A stretch of DNA of 16,205 nt from Sphingopyxis sp. (GCA_026125835.1 JAHCKJ010000015.1:1-16205), one strand, 5' to 3'. Shown: positions 1 through 8,123, numbered from the stretch's first letter. The notes: generated by a model from the sequence alone, not told the origin. Made by a program: numbers and translations.

Positions 1-375
1 CGCGCCCGCGACATGATAGCAATAGCGCAGCAGGTCAGCCTCGCTGCGCGGCCGCCAGTCTTCCGCATCGAGCGCGAAGCCCGCAATGATGTCGTCGATC
101 ACGGCGCGCGGGATCGCGACCTCGGTGAGCAGAAAACCGAGCGCGTCGAACGCCGGGTCGCCGGTCGGCTGCCCGGCAAAGGCGGCGTCGGTCAGGGTAC
201 GAATGCGAGCGAGCGCCGCCTTTGCATCATGATCCTGCGCCATCGCGCCGCCATGATCCTGCCCGTCGGTCAGGTCGTCGGCGGCGCGGCACCAGGCATA
301 GAGCAGCCACACGCGCTCGCGCGTTTCGCGGTCGAACAACTGGCTGGCGAGCGCAAAGCTTTTCGACCCGCGCAC
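1..375 (-). CDS. crtB: Phytoene synthase CrtB, 5' portion (partial, start codon unclear)
   Basis: CrtB condenses two geranylgeranyl diphosphates into phytoene, the first committed step of C40 carotenoid synthesis. The minus-strand frame reads RGSKSFALASQLFDRETRER followed by LLYAWCRAADDLTDG. This is the N-terminal helix and first Asp-rich motif (DDLTD, about residues 33-37 from the GTG at 375) of squalene/phytoene synthases. About 125 codons are present, and the rest lies beyond the window. The same frame continues upstream with plausible crtB residues (YDPASLHGFAHDSI) to about 417, then enters the palindromic repeat and meets TAA at 439-441. Between that stop and the conserved region there is no ATG, GTG or TTG except the GTG at 375-373, which has no visible Shine-Dalgarno sequence. 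I give that GTG as the only conventional start. The true start may have been lost to the repeat, or a rare ATT at 423 may be used. Family call is secure; functionality is uncertain. Confidence 0.85.
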   Translation of the reverse strand, partial: MRGSKSFALASQLFDRETRERVWLLYAWCRAADDLTDGQDHGGAMAQDHDAKAALARIRTLTDAAFAGQPTGDPAFDALGFLLTEVAIPRAVIDDIIAGFALDAEDWRPRSEADLLRYCYHVAGA

Positions 376-414
376 TATGCTGTCGTGCGCGAAACCGTGG
401 AGCGAGGCAGGATC

Positions 415-441
415 GTAAAAAATAGGGACAGTCCCTATTTA
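415..441 (-). terminator. Terminator-like hairpin directly before crtB
   Basis: Read on the minus strand, the 417-443 palindrome forms an AAATAGGG/CCCTATTT stem with loop ACTGT, followed immediately by six U. That is the shape of an intrinsic terminator, though the stem has only three G-C pairs. It would lie between LOG and crtB and could limit read-through into crtB. Inference from shape only. Confidence 0.4.
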
Positions 442-505
442 TTCGCAGACGGCGCGGCGGGCCGATGCAAGTTGCGCCAATAAATAGGGACTGTCCCTAT
501 TTTTT
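417..505. repeat. Paired inverted palindromic element (BIME/REP-like) between LOG gene and crtB
   Basis: Two perfect 27-bp inverted copies lie at 417-443 and 479-505, separated by 35 bp. Each copy is itself a palindrome with stem AAATAGGG, a five-base loop (ACAGT or ACTGT) and complement CCCTATTT. Both outer edges end in a run of six A or T, so each outward-reading strand gives a hairpin followed by six U. This resembles the short repeats mobilised by REP-associated tyrosine transposases (established type; the specific family assignment is from memory). It ends about 10 bp after the LOG stop codon and abuts the crtB reading frame. Confidence 0.85.
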
Positions 506-514
506 GCTCTGCCG

Positions 515-1096
515 TCACAGATCGTCGACCTTCATTGCAAAAATCGGCGCATGGGGTTCATAAGTCGCCATCTTGTCGAGCAGATCGTCGAGCCCGGCAT
601 CGACGACCATAATCCCGGCGTGCGCGGGGCGGATGAAACCGACGTCGATCATGTGGCGGTTGAACGCGATCAACTCGTTATAAAAGCCCGCCGCGTTGAG
701 CAGTCCGACGGGCTTGCTGTGATAACCCAGCTGCGCCCAGCTGATCGCTTCCCACAGCTCGTCCATCGTGCCGACTCCGCCGGGGATGGTCAGGAAACCG
801 TCGCTGAGGTCGGTGAACATCTTCTTACGTTCGTGCATGCCCGAAACGACGTGCAATTCGGTGCAGCCGCGGTGCGCGACTTCGGTGCCGACCAGCGCAT
901 CGGGGATCACCCCGATCACCTCGCCGCCCGCTTCCAACGCGCTGTCGGCCACCGCGCCCATCAGCCCGAGCCGCCCGCCGCCATAGACAACACCGATGCC
1001 GCGCTGCGCCAGCGTGCGCCCGACATGGCGCGCGGTTTCGATATAGATCGGATCGGCGGGGGTTGCGGACCCGCAATAGACGGCAAGACGTTTCAT
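515..1096 (-). CDS. LOG-family (TIGR00730) cytokinin riboside 5'-monophosphate phosphoribohydrolase
   Basis: A 193-residue Rossmann-fold protein of the LOG / YgdH-YvdD type. Characterised members hydrolyse N6-modified AMP, releasing the free base and ribose 5-phosphate; bacterial members also act on AMP-like nucleotides. The hallmark PGGVGTMDE motif is at residues 105-113 and a MHERK segment at 87-91, and the VVYGGGRLGLMG loop sits near 37-47. Length is typical. I start at the ATG at 1096 (MKRLAVYCGS) because the family begins there. The open frame continues upstream to 1192, but that part is translated repeat DNA and should not be counted. It sits between crtI and crtB on the same strand, 121 bp after crtI and about 90 bp before crtB coding sequence. 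A carotenoid role is not implied; this may be an insertion into an ancestral crtI-crtB pair. Confidence 0.9.
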   Translation of the reverse strand: MKRLAVYCGSATPADPIYIETARHVGRTLAQRGIGVVYGGGRLGLMGAVADSALEAGGEVIGVIPDALVGTEVAHRGCTELHVVSGMHERKKMFTDLSDGFLTIPGGVGTMDELWEAISWAQLGYHSKPVGLLNAAGFYNELIAFNRHMIDVGFIRPAHAGIMVVDAGLDDLLDKMATYEPHAPIFAMKVDDL

Positions 1097-1120
1097 TGCT
1101 CTGAGGCTTTCACAAATTTC

Positions 1121-1206
1121 CGTTCGGGCTGAGCTTGTCGAAGCCCTGCCCTTTCCTTCCTCGCCTTTGAAGGAAGAACGACCCTTCGACAAGCTCAGGG
1201 CGAACG
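1121..1206. repeat. Sphingomonad-type inverted repeat between crtI and LOG gene
   Basis: The arms at 1121-1144 and 1183-1206 are imperfect inverted copies of a 24-bp unit whose core is GAGCTTGTCGAAG / CTTCGACAAGCTC. An inner CTTCC...GGAAG pairing lies at about 1156-1175. The same core is familiar from many intergenic repeats in Sphingomonadaceae (from memory). It fills the gap between the crtI stop and the LOG start and could fold in RNA as a stabiliser or weak terminator. Confidence 0.75.
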
Positions 1207-1217
1207 GTGTTTGGCAT

Positions 1218-2702
1218 TCAGCTAGCGTCTTCCAGCATCAGCTTCGCAGTCGCTTTGGCGCTCCCCACCACCCCCGGAATTCCTGCCCCCGGATGCGTCC
1301 CTGCGCCGACAAAATAGAGGTTTGAAACCACATCGTCGCGATTGTGCGCGCGGAACCAGGCGCTTTGCCACAGCACCGGCTCCAGGCTGAACGCGCTGCC
1401 CAGATGCGCCGACAGATCGCGGCCGAAATCGGCGGGGGTGTAGTGGAAACTGGTCGCGAGATTGGCTTTCAGCCCCGGCAGCACCCGCGCCTCGACCTCG
1501 TCGAGGATCGCATCGGCAAACCGCTGGCCGAACGCGCCATCCCAATCGACCTTCGCCTTGCCCAGATGCGCGACGGGGGCGAGTACGTAAAAGGTCGAAT
1601 AGCCTTCGGGCGCCATCGCCTTGTCGGTCGCGGTCGGGTGGTGGAGGTAGAGCGAGAAATCGTCGGGGACGACGCCATTCTTGTAGATGTCGTCGAGCAG
1701 CCCCTTGTAGCGCGGGCCGAACAAGATGCTGTGATGCGCGATGTCGGGATAGTCGCCTTTCACCCCGAAATGGACGACAAACAACGAGGGCGACCAGCGT
1801 TTGCGAGCCAGCGATTTCGCCGCCTTCTTGCCGCGCGGATGATCGCTCAGCAGCGTGGCATAATTGTGCATCATGTCGCCGTTCGATGCGATCATGTCCG
1901 CCTCGCCGCGCCAGCCGCTCGCGGTCTGCACCGCGGTAACGCGGTCGCCCTGCGTCTCGATCTTCGTCACCGGATCGGCGAGGCGGAGCGTCCCGCCCAG
2001 CCGCTCGAACAGCGCCACCATGCCCGCGACGAGTTTGTTGGTGCCGCCGCGCGCGAACCAGACGCCCCCGTCTTTTTCGATCGTGTGGATCAGCGCATAG
2101 ATGGCGCTGGTATTCATCGGGTTGCCGCCGACCAGCAAGGTGTGGAACGACAGCGCCTGCCGCAGCCGCTCGTCCTGCACATAGGAGGAGACGATCGAAT
2201 AGACGCTGCGCCACGCCTGATATTTCATCAGCGCCGGCGCCGCCTTGATCATCGAGGCGAAGTCGAGGAAGGCCGCCGAGCCGAGCTTGACATAGCCCTC
2301 CTCATACACCCCCTTCGAATAGGTGAGGAATTTCTCATACCCTGCGACATCGGCGGGGTTGAGCTTCGCGATCTCGGCATTGAGCGCGGCTTCGTCGTTC
2401 GAATAATCGAAATTGGTGCCGTCGGGCCAGTTCAGCCGGTAAAAGGGCATCACGGGGTCGAGCGTCACGTCGGCCGCCATGTCCTGCCCGCTGAGCGCCC
2501 ATAATTCCTGCAGGCAGGGCGGGTCGGTGATCACCGTCGGCCCGGCGTCGAAGGTGAACCCCTGCCGCTGCCAGTGATAACCGCGGCCCCCCGCCTTGTC
2601 GCGTGCCTCGACGACCGTCGTCGCGACCCCCGCCGATTGCAGCCGGATAGCGAGCGCGAGGCCGCCAAAGCCGGCGCCGATGACGATTGCGGTGCGGGTC
2701 AT
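1218..2702 (-). CDS. crtI: Phytoene desaturase CrtI
   Basis: A 494-residue FAD-dependent desaturase that converts phytoene to lycopene at the membrane surface. The N-terminal dinucleotide-binding motif GAGFGG is at residues 9-14, followed by the acidic VVEARDKAGGRG segment. The C-terminus has the conserved carotenoid-oxidoreductase signature (NLYFVGAGTHPGAGIPGVV, about residues 460-480). Length matches bacterial CrtI (about 490-510). The ATG at 2702-2700 overlaps the crtY stop (ATGA), so the genes are translationally coupled and co-transcribed. A longer open frame runs upstream to 3170, but that part is a shadow inside crtY and is not CrtI. The number of desaturation steps cannot be read from sequence; lycopene is inferred from the partner cyclase. 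Confidence 0.96.
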   Translation of the reverse strand: MTRTAIVIGAGFGGLALAIRLQSAGVATTVVEARDKAGGRGYHWQRQGFTFDAGPTVITDPPCLQELWALSGQDMAADVTLDPVMPFYRLNWPDGTNFDYSNDEAALNAEIAKLNPADVAGYEKFLTYSKGVYEEGYVKLGSAAFLDFASMIKAAPALMKYQAWRSVYSIVSSYVQDERLRQALSFHTLLVGGNPMNTSAIYALIHTIEKDGGVWFARGGTNKLVAGMVALFERLGGTLRLADPVTKIETQGDRVTAVQTASGWRGEADMIASNGDMMHNYATLLSDHPRGKKAAKSLARKRWSPSLFVVHFGVKGDYPDIAHHSILFGPRYKGLLDDIYKNGVVPDDFSLYLHHPTATDKAMAPEGYSTFYVLAPVAHLGKAKVDWDGAFGQRFADAILDEVEARVLPGLKANLATSFHYTPADFGRDLSAHLGSAFSLEPVLWQSAWFRAHNRDDVVSNLYFVGAGTHPGAGIPGVVGSAKATAKLMLEDAS

Positions 2703-3856
2703 TTCCAGTCCAGTTTTGAAAGCGCCGCAAGCGCGCGGCGAACAGATACGGGCGGCTTGCCCGACAGGATGCGCAATTTGTCGGCGGCGTTCGACCGTCC
2801 CGCATAGAAGCGCGCGATCAGGCCGGGCGCGAGGCCGTAGAAGCGCTGGAAAATCCGGTAGCGTTCGTCCGGTTCGGCGGCGCGGAACAGCATCGCGCCG
2901 AGCATGCGGTAGTAACGCTGGCGGCGCCACGACGCCGCCGCGCGGGCGCGGAGCCGCGCCGCGAGATCGCCCCGATCGATCAGTGCGGGGAGCGCCGCCG
3001 CCGTGCGCACGGCATCGGGCAGCGAATAGCCGGTCATCGCGTGGAACACCCCGGCGCGCACCCCGATCCGCGCGGTGCGGTCGATTGCGGGCCACAGCCG
3101 GTCGAACGCGCCCGCGACGACGACGGGGAGCACCCCGGTTTCCTCGCGCGTCACTGCGGTCACATTCCATTGCCGCCGCGCCGCATAGGTCGCGATCCGG
3201 TCGCGCACCGCTCCGACATCGAGGTCGGGGGTATCGCTGTAATAGGTGTCCTCGACGAACACCGTCTCGGCATCGAAGGGCAGCAGATAGACGAAGCGAT
3301 AGCCATCCAATTGCTCGACCGTCGCGTCCATCACGAGCGGCCGGTCAAGGCCATGCCCGCCCTCGACGGTCAGCGCCTGGCCGACGAATTTCTGCCAGCC
3401 GCAGTCGAGCATCGATGTCTTGCCGGTGCCGCGCGCATCGATGACATGCTTGGCCGACAAGCGTCCGCCGCGCGCCAGCAGCACATGGTCGGGCGCGACA
3501 TGCCTGGCCTTGTCGGCGATGATCCGTCCGGGCGGCAGCGCCGCGGTCACCGCTTCGGCCAGCGCTTCGCCGGTGATGCTCTTGTACCCCATCCGCACCC
3601 GGCGCTCGCGGTCGGGAAAGGCGACATCATAGCTGTCCCAATGATAGCGGACGAGCGGCGCGACGAGCCAGCGGTCGCGCTTGGCAATGTCGCTGTCGAA
3701 GAAAGACCAGATATGGTTGCCGCCGATCACATCGGGTTCGATCAGCCGCACGTCGAGCACAGGACGCTTCGCCGCGAGCGCCAGCGCCGCAAGCCCGCCA
3801 GCCAGCCCGCCGCCGACGATGGCAATGTCGCAATAATCGGGTTCGTCCGCGGTCAT
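2699..3856 (-). CDS. crtY: Lycopene beta-cyclase CrtY
   Basis: A 385-residue bacterial CrtY-type flavoprotein that cyclises both ends of lycopene to beta-carotene. The FAD/NAD-binding motif VGGGLAGG is at residues 14-21. Family-typical segments follow: NHIWSFF near residue 47, VFVEDTYYSDTP in the middle and AGVFHAMTGYSLPDAV in the C-terminal half. Length is usual for the family. It begins at the ATG at 3856 with a short GAGG upstream. It is the first gene of the minus-strand crt block, its stop overlaps the crtI start by four bases, and it diverges from the plus-strand hydroxylase across only 45 bp, so the two directions may share regulation. Confidence 0.95.
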   Translation of the reverse strand: MTADEPDYCDIAIVGGGLAGGLAALALAAKRPVLDVRLIEPDVIGGNHIWSFFDSDIAKRDRWLVAPLVRYHWDSYDVAFPDRERRVRMGYKSITGEALAEAVTAALPPGRIIADKARHVAPDHVLLARGGRLSAKHVIDARGTGKTSMLDCGWQKFVGQALTVEGGHGLDRPLVMDATVEQLDGYRFVYLLPFDAETVFVEDTYYSDTPDLDVGAVRDRIATYAARRQWNVTAVTREETGVLPVVVAGAFDRLWPAIDRTARIGVRAGVFHAMTGYSLPDAVRTAAALPALIDRGDLAARLRARAAASWRRQRYYRMLGAMLFRAAEPDERYRIFQRFYGLAPGLIARFYAGRSNAADKLRILSGKPPVSVRRALAALSKLDWK

Positions 3857-3901
3857 CGCCTCGCCCTAGCCCCCGCGCGCGCGGCCCGCTAGAGGAGTCG
3901 C

Positions 3902-4654
3902 ATGGCGGCGATCATTTTCTCGGCACTGGCCATGACGGCGATCGTCGGCGTCCGCTATTTGCTCAGCAGCGGCGGTTTCGCGCTGGCGACCCGGATCAAA
4001 CATCCCGGCCTCTATCGCGGGCTGGAGCCGCAGATGCGGCGCGAGATCGGCTGGAGCCTCGCCAGCGCGGCGATATATGGCATCCCCGCCGGGATCGTCG
4101 CCTGGGGATGGCAGACGCACGGCTGGACGCGCATCTACACCGACATCGATACCTTTCCGCTCTGGTATCTGCCGGTTAGCCTGCTCGCTTACCTGATCGT
4201 TCATGACACATGGTTTTACTGGACGCACCGCTGGATGCACCGGCCCGCGCTGTTTCGCATCGCCCATGCGGTGCATCACGAAAGCCGCCCGCCGACGGCG
4301 TGGGCGGCGATGAGCTTTCATCCGGTCGAGGCCGTAACGGGCGCCGTCGTCATCCCCGCGCTGGTGTTCCTGATCCCGGTCCATGTCGCGGTGCTGGGGC
4401 TGGTGCTGGCGATCATGACCATCATGGGGGTCGGCAATCATATGGGGTGGGAAATGTTCCCGCGCGCGCTCGTTCATGGACCAGTCGGGCGGTGGCTGAT
4501 AACGGCGACGCATCACGAACAGCATCATGCCGCTTACCGGGGGAATTATGGCCTTTACTTTCGCTTCTGGGACAAGCTTTGCGGCACCGATATTGGGCTT
4601 GGCGATTTTGCCGCTGCTCACCGCCGCCGCGCCGCCGCCAACGCCCAGCGTTGA
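3902..4654 (+). CDS. Sterol desaturase / fatty acid hydroxylase family protein, candidate carotenoid ring hydroxylase
   Basis: A 250-residue integral-membrane di-iron hydroxylase of the FA_hydroxylase superfamily. The histidine clusters that bind the two irons are complete: HDTWFYWTHRWMH at residues 101-113, HAVHH at 122-126 with H140, and HHEQHH at 204-209. Membrane segments are likely near 1-22, 52-70, 88-105 and 145-178. A strong AGAGGAG ribosome-binding site four bases before the ATG fixes the start. Position next to crtY suggests hydroxylation of beta-carotene rings. However, it is longer than classical CrtZ (about 160-175 residues) and lacks the CrtZ wording around the second cluster, so a CrtG-like 2-hydroxylase or an unrelated lipid hydroxylase is possible. 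About 35 C-terminal codons overlap the next gene in another frame. Family is sure; substrate is inferred from context. Confidence 0.85.
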   Translation: MAAIIFSALAMTAIVGVRYLLSSGGFALATRIKHPGLYRGLEPQMRREIGWSLASAAIYGIPAGIVAWGWQTHGWTRIYTDIDTFPLWYLPVSLLAYLIVHDTWFYWTHRWMHRPALFRIAHAVHHESRPPTAWAAMSFHPVEAVTGAVVIPALVFLIPVHVAVLGLVLAIMTIMGVGNHMGWEMFPRALVHGPVGRWLITATHHEQHHAAYRGNYGLYFRFWDKLCGTDIGLGDFAAAHRRRAAANAQR

Positions 4655-5009
4655 GGTCAGCGTTACCGGTCTGCGCAATACCAATGGCCAGTTGCTCGTC
4701 TGCCTGACCGCCAATCCCAAGGCTTTCCCCGATTGCAGCAAGGACAAGGCGTCGGTCCGCATGGCGGTAAAAGCCGGAAACGCGGGCCACTTCAAGATCG
4801 CCGCGCCCGCCGACGGCACCTATGCGATCGCCATCGTCCACGATGAAAACAGCAACAACAAGATGGATATGGCGCTGTTCCTGCCCAAGGAAGGCTTCGG
4901 CTTTTCGCGCAATCCGACGATCACCGTCGGCGCGCCCAGCTTCAAGTCGGCGAGCTTTGCGATGGCGGGCGATACACATCAGGCGATCAAGATGAAATAT
5001 ATGCTCTAG
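4548..5009 (+). CDS. DUF2141 family exported protein
   Basis: A 153-residue protein of the DUF2141 family, whose function is not known. The signature GTYAIAIVHDENSNNKMD, followed by LPKEGFGFSRN and GAPSF, is clear in the second half. The N-terminus (FAAPILGLAILPLLTAAAPP) looks like a signal peptide lacking a strongly basic start, so the mature protein is probably periplasmic or outer-membrane associated. I choose the ATG at 4548 because GGGGGA lies just upstream at 4539-4544; an alternative ATG at 4527 adds seven residues. The first 107 bases overlap the 3' end of the hydroxylase in a different frame. DUF2141 genes are, from memory, often neighbours of carotenoid or hydroxylase genes in sphingomonads. 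It ends 33 bp before lnt. Confidence 0.85.
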   Translation: MAFTFASGTSFAAPILGLAILPLLTAAAPPPTPSVEVSVTGLRNTNGQLLVCLTANPKAFPDCSKDKASVRMAVKAGNAGHFKIAAPADGTYAIAIVHDENSNNKMDMALFLPKEGFGFSRNPTITVGAPSFKSASFAMAGDTHQAIKMKYML

Positions 5010-5042
5010 TGAGCGCGGGGGCGGGCGGCTAAAGCAGCGCGC

Positions 5043-6812
5043 GTGACCGCGCTATCCCCCCGCATCGCCGCTTTCGCCGACCGCTGGCCCAAGCTGATTG
5101 CCCTCACGCTCGGTGCCGTTTCGGCGGCGGGCTTTGCGCCTCTGAATCTCTGGCCGCTGACTTTGCTCGCGCTCGCGGGCTGGATGACGCTCGTGGCGCG
5201 CAGTCCCAAGGGCTGGCGGACGTTCGGGATCGGCTGGGCGTTCGGGGTCGGGCATTTTGTCGTCGGGCTGAACTGGATCGCGACCGCTTTCACTTATCAG
5301 GCCGCGATGCCCGCATGGCTGGGGTGGATCGCGGTGGTGCTGCTGGCGCTCTATCTGGCGGTGTATCCGGCGCTGGCGGCGTGGGGGGCTTGGCTATTCA
5401 TTCCTCCCCGAAAAGGGGAGGTGCCAGCGCGGAGCGCTGACGGAGGGGGGGTGCATCCTTCAACCAACGTCGTGCAAGGCCGCGAGCCCCTTCCACCGGC
5501 TTCGCCGGTCCCCCTCGCCGTTCCGGGGGGGATTTCGCTGTCCTTCATCCTCGCCTTTGCCGCACTATGGACGCTCACCGAATGGCTGCGCAGCTGGGTG
5601 TTCACGGGATTCGCGTGGAATCCGCTGAGCGCGATCCTTGCACCGATGACGCCGATGCTCTCACCGACGCGGCTGGTCGGCACCTACGGAATGTCGGCGA
5701 TCGTGATGCTAGCCGCCGGGTTCATTCTTGTCCAGGCGATGCGATGGCTTCCGGCATGGCGGCGGGCGCTTGGCCCTTCATTGAGGGATGGCACATTTCC
5801 GACCGTCATACTCGGCGGCATATTGGTGGCAGCGGCAGTGATCACTCTGGTTTTTGCTCAAGCAAGTGCCGTGGGCAATTTCGTTGATAGGGCCGTCGTT
5901 TCTGCGGCCACGCCACAACCAAAATCCATTCCCATCACCGTCGTCCAGCCCAATGTCGGGCAGGCCGACAAATGGGTCGGCACCAAGGCCGACGCCAATT
6001 TCGCCAAACTCGCGCGGCTCACCGCGCCGAAGGACGACACCCCGCGGCTGATCCTGTGGCCCGAGGCGGCGGTGCCCGACTATCTCGAATGGGGCTATCC
6101 CGCGGTCTATTACGACCGCTCGCCCGCCGCGGCGCGGGCGCGGCTGACCGCACTAATGAACCCCGACGATGTGATGCTGCTCGGCGCGCTAAAGCTCGAG
6201 CTCGACGAACAGGGCGACGTTGTCGGGGCGCGCAATGCGGTGATGACCGTCCATGCCGACGGCACCCTCGGCGCGCGGTACGACAAGGCGCATCTGGTGC
6301 CTTATGGCGAATATCTGCCGATGCGCCCCATATTGTCGGCGATCGGCCTGTCGCGCCTCGCCCCCGGCGATATCGATTTCTGGCCCGGGCCGGGACCGCG
6401 CACGCTCGACCTTGGCGCCTTCGGGCGCGCGGGGCTGCAAATCTGTTACGAGATCATTTTTTCGGGGCAGGTCGTCGACCGCGGCCACCGTCCCGATTTC
6501 ATCTTCAATCCGTCGAACGACGCGTGGTTCGGCGCCTGGGGACCGCCGCAGCATCTGGCGCAGGCGCGGCTGCGGGCGATTGAAGAAGGCCTCCCCGTCA
6601 TCCGCGCCACCCCGACCGGGATCAGCGCGGTGATCGACGCCGACGGCCGTATCCGCGAATCGCTGCCGATGCACGCCGCGGGACGCATCGACGCGGTGGT
6701 CCCGCCCGCGCATACCCCGACGCTGTTCGCGCGGCATGGCAATATCCTGCCGGTCGGCTTCGCGCTTCTACTCCTCGCGGCAGCCATTGCCTTTCGCCGC
6801 CGCGGGCGCTAA
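5043..6812 (+). CDS. lnt: Apolipoprotein N-acyltransferase Lnt, with in-frame repeat insertion
   Basis: Lnt transfers the third acyl chain from phospholipid to the N-terminal cysteine of apolipoproteins in the inner membrane. The N-terminal half holds several membrane segments; the C-terminal half is the periplasmic nitrilase-like domain. The catalytic triad is visible: E341 in LWPEAAVPDY, K415 in YDKAHLVPYGEYLP and C468 in LQICYEIIFSG. A last membrane helix (ILPVGFALLLLAAAIAF) precedes the basic tail. At 589 residues it is longer than usual (about 500-530). The excess is about 43 residues (121-164) encoded by a palindromic repeat that keeps the frame open and falls between two membrane segments. 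The start is a GTG at 5043 without a strong ribosome-binding site. Residues around 255-295 use codons less GC-rich than the rest. Probably first gene of an lnt-metK-trmB run. Confidence 0.95.
   Translation: MTALSPRIAAFADRWPKLIALTLGAVSAAGFAPLNLWPLTLLALAGWMTLVARSPKGWRTFGIGWAFGVGHFVVGLNWIATAFTYQAAMPAWLGWIAVVLLALYLAVYPALAAWGAWLFIPPRKGEVPARSADGGGVHPSTNVVQGREPLPPASPVPLAVPGGISLSFILAFAALWTLTEWLRSWVFTGFAWNPLSAILAPMTPMLSPTRLVGTYGMSAIVMLAAGFILVQAMRWLPAWRRALGPSLRDGTFPTVILGGILVAAAVITLVFAQASAVGNFVDRAVVSAATPQPKSIPITVVQPNVGQADKWVGTKADANFAKLARLTAPKDDTPRLILWPEAAVPDYLEWGYPAVYYDRSPAAARARLTALMNPDDVMLLGALKLELDEQGDVVGARNAVMTVHADGTLGARYDKAHLVPYGEYLPMRPILSAIGLSRLAPGDIDFWPGPGPRTLDLGAFGRAGLQICYEIIFSGQVVDRGHRPDFIFNPSNDAWFGAWGPPQHLAQARLRAIEEGLPVIRATPTGISAVIDADGRIRESLPMHAAGRIDAVVPPAHTPTLFARHGNILPVGFALLLLAAAIAFRRRGR
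5403..5531. repeat. Palindromic repeat element inserted in frame within lnt
   Basis: This block has the architecture of a common intergenic repeat of sphingomonads and relatives. Hairpins: CCTCCCC/GGGGAGG (5403-5409 with 5415-5421), CAGCGC/GCGCTG (5425-5430 with 5434-5439), ACCGGC/GCCGGT (5495-5500 with 5504-5509) and a C-run/G-run pair (5510-5514 with 5525-5531). A further long-range pairing of the G-rich stretch near 5441-5451 with CCCCTTCC at 5487-5494 is possible. Here it contains no stop in the lnt frame and translates to a Pro/Gly/Arg-rich segment unlike Lnt. Confidence 0.8.
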
Positions 6813-6822
6813 CAGCGCGGCG

Positions 6823-6842
6823 ACATAAAGCTTCCTTTATAT
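6823..6842. promoter_or_regulatory. Palindromic operator candidate upstream of metK
   Basis: ATAAAG at 6825-6830 and CTTTAT at 6835-6840 form a perfect six-base inverted repeat around CTTC, 24 bp before the metK start. AT-rich palindromes of this form upstream of methionine-cycle genes in Proteobacteria are known targets of ArsR-family SAH/SAM-responsive regulators (SahR/SamR). Assignment to that regulon is inference from memory of the motif and gene context. Confidence 0.5.
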
Positions 6843-6863
6843 CCGATTCACAGAAGGCTTCCC

Positions 6864-8084
<1,221 letters not shown>

Positions 8085-8123
8085 CACCTTGCCCGCGCCC
8101 CGGCGGGCCGTTAGGGGCGCGGC

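Noticed and set aside
13..483. 156-residue plus-strand frame
   Set aside because: Antisense to crtB, which shows clear phytoene synthase motifs on the minus strand; this frame runs into the palindromic repeat.
417..505. Insertion sequence or transposon ends around a lost transposase
   Set aside because: The two copies are only 35 bp apart with no coding capacity and no visible target duplication; a REP-like paired palindrome explains it better.
2703..3170. Extension of crtI to a 650-residue protein
   Set aside because: The extra N-terminal part is an out-of-frame reading of crtY, Arg/Gly-rich, and the family start with the FAD motif is at 2702.
6813..6863. SAM riboswitch before metK
   Set aside because: The gap is only 51 bases and shows one short AT-rich inverted repeat, not the pseudoknot or multi-stem layout of known SAM riboswitches.
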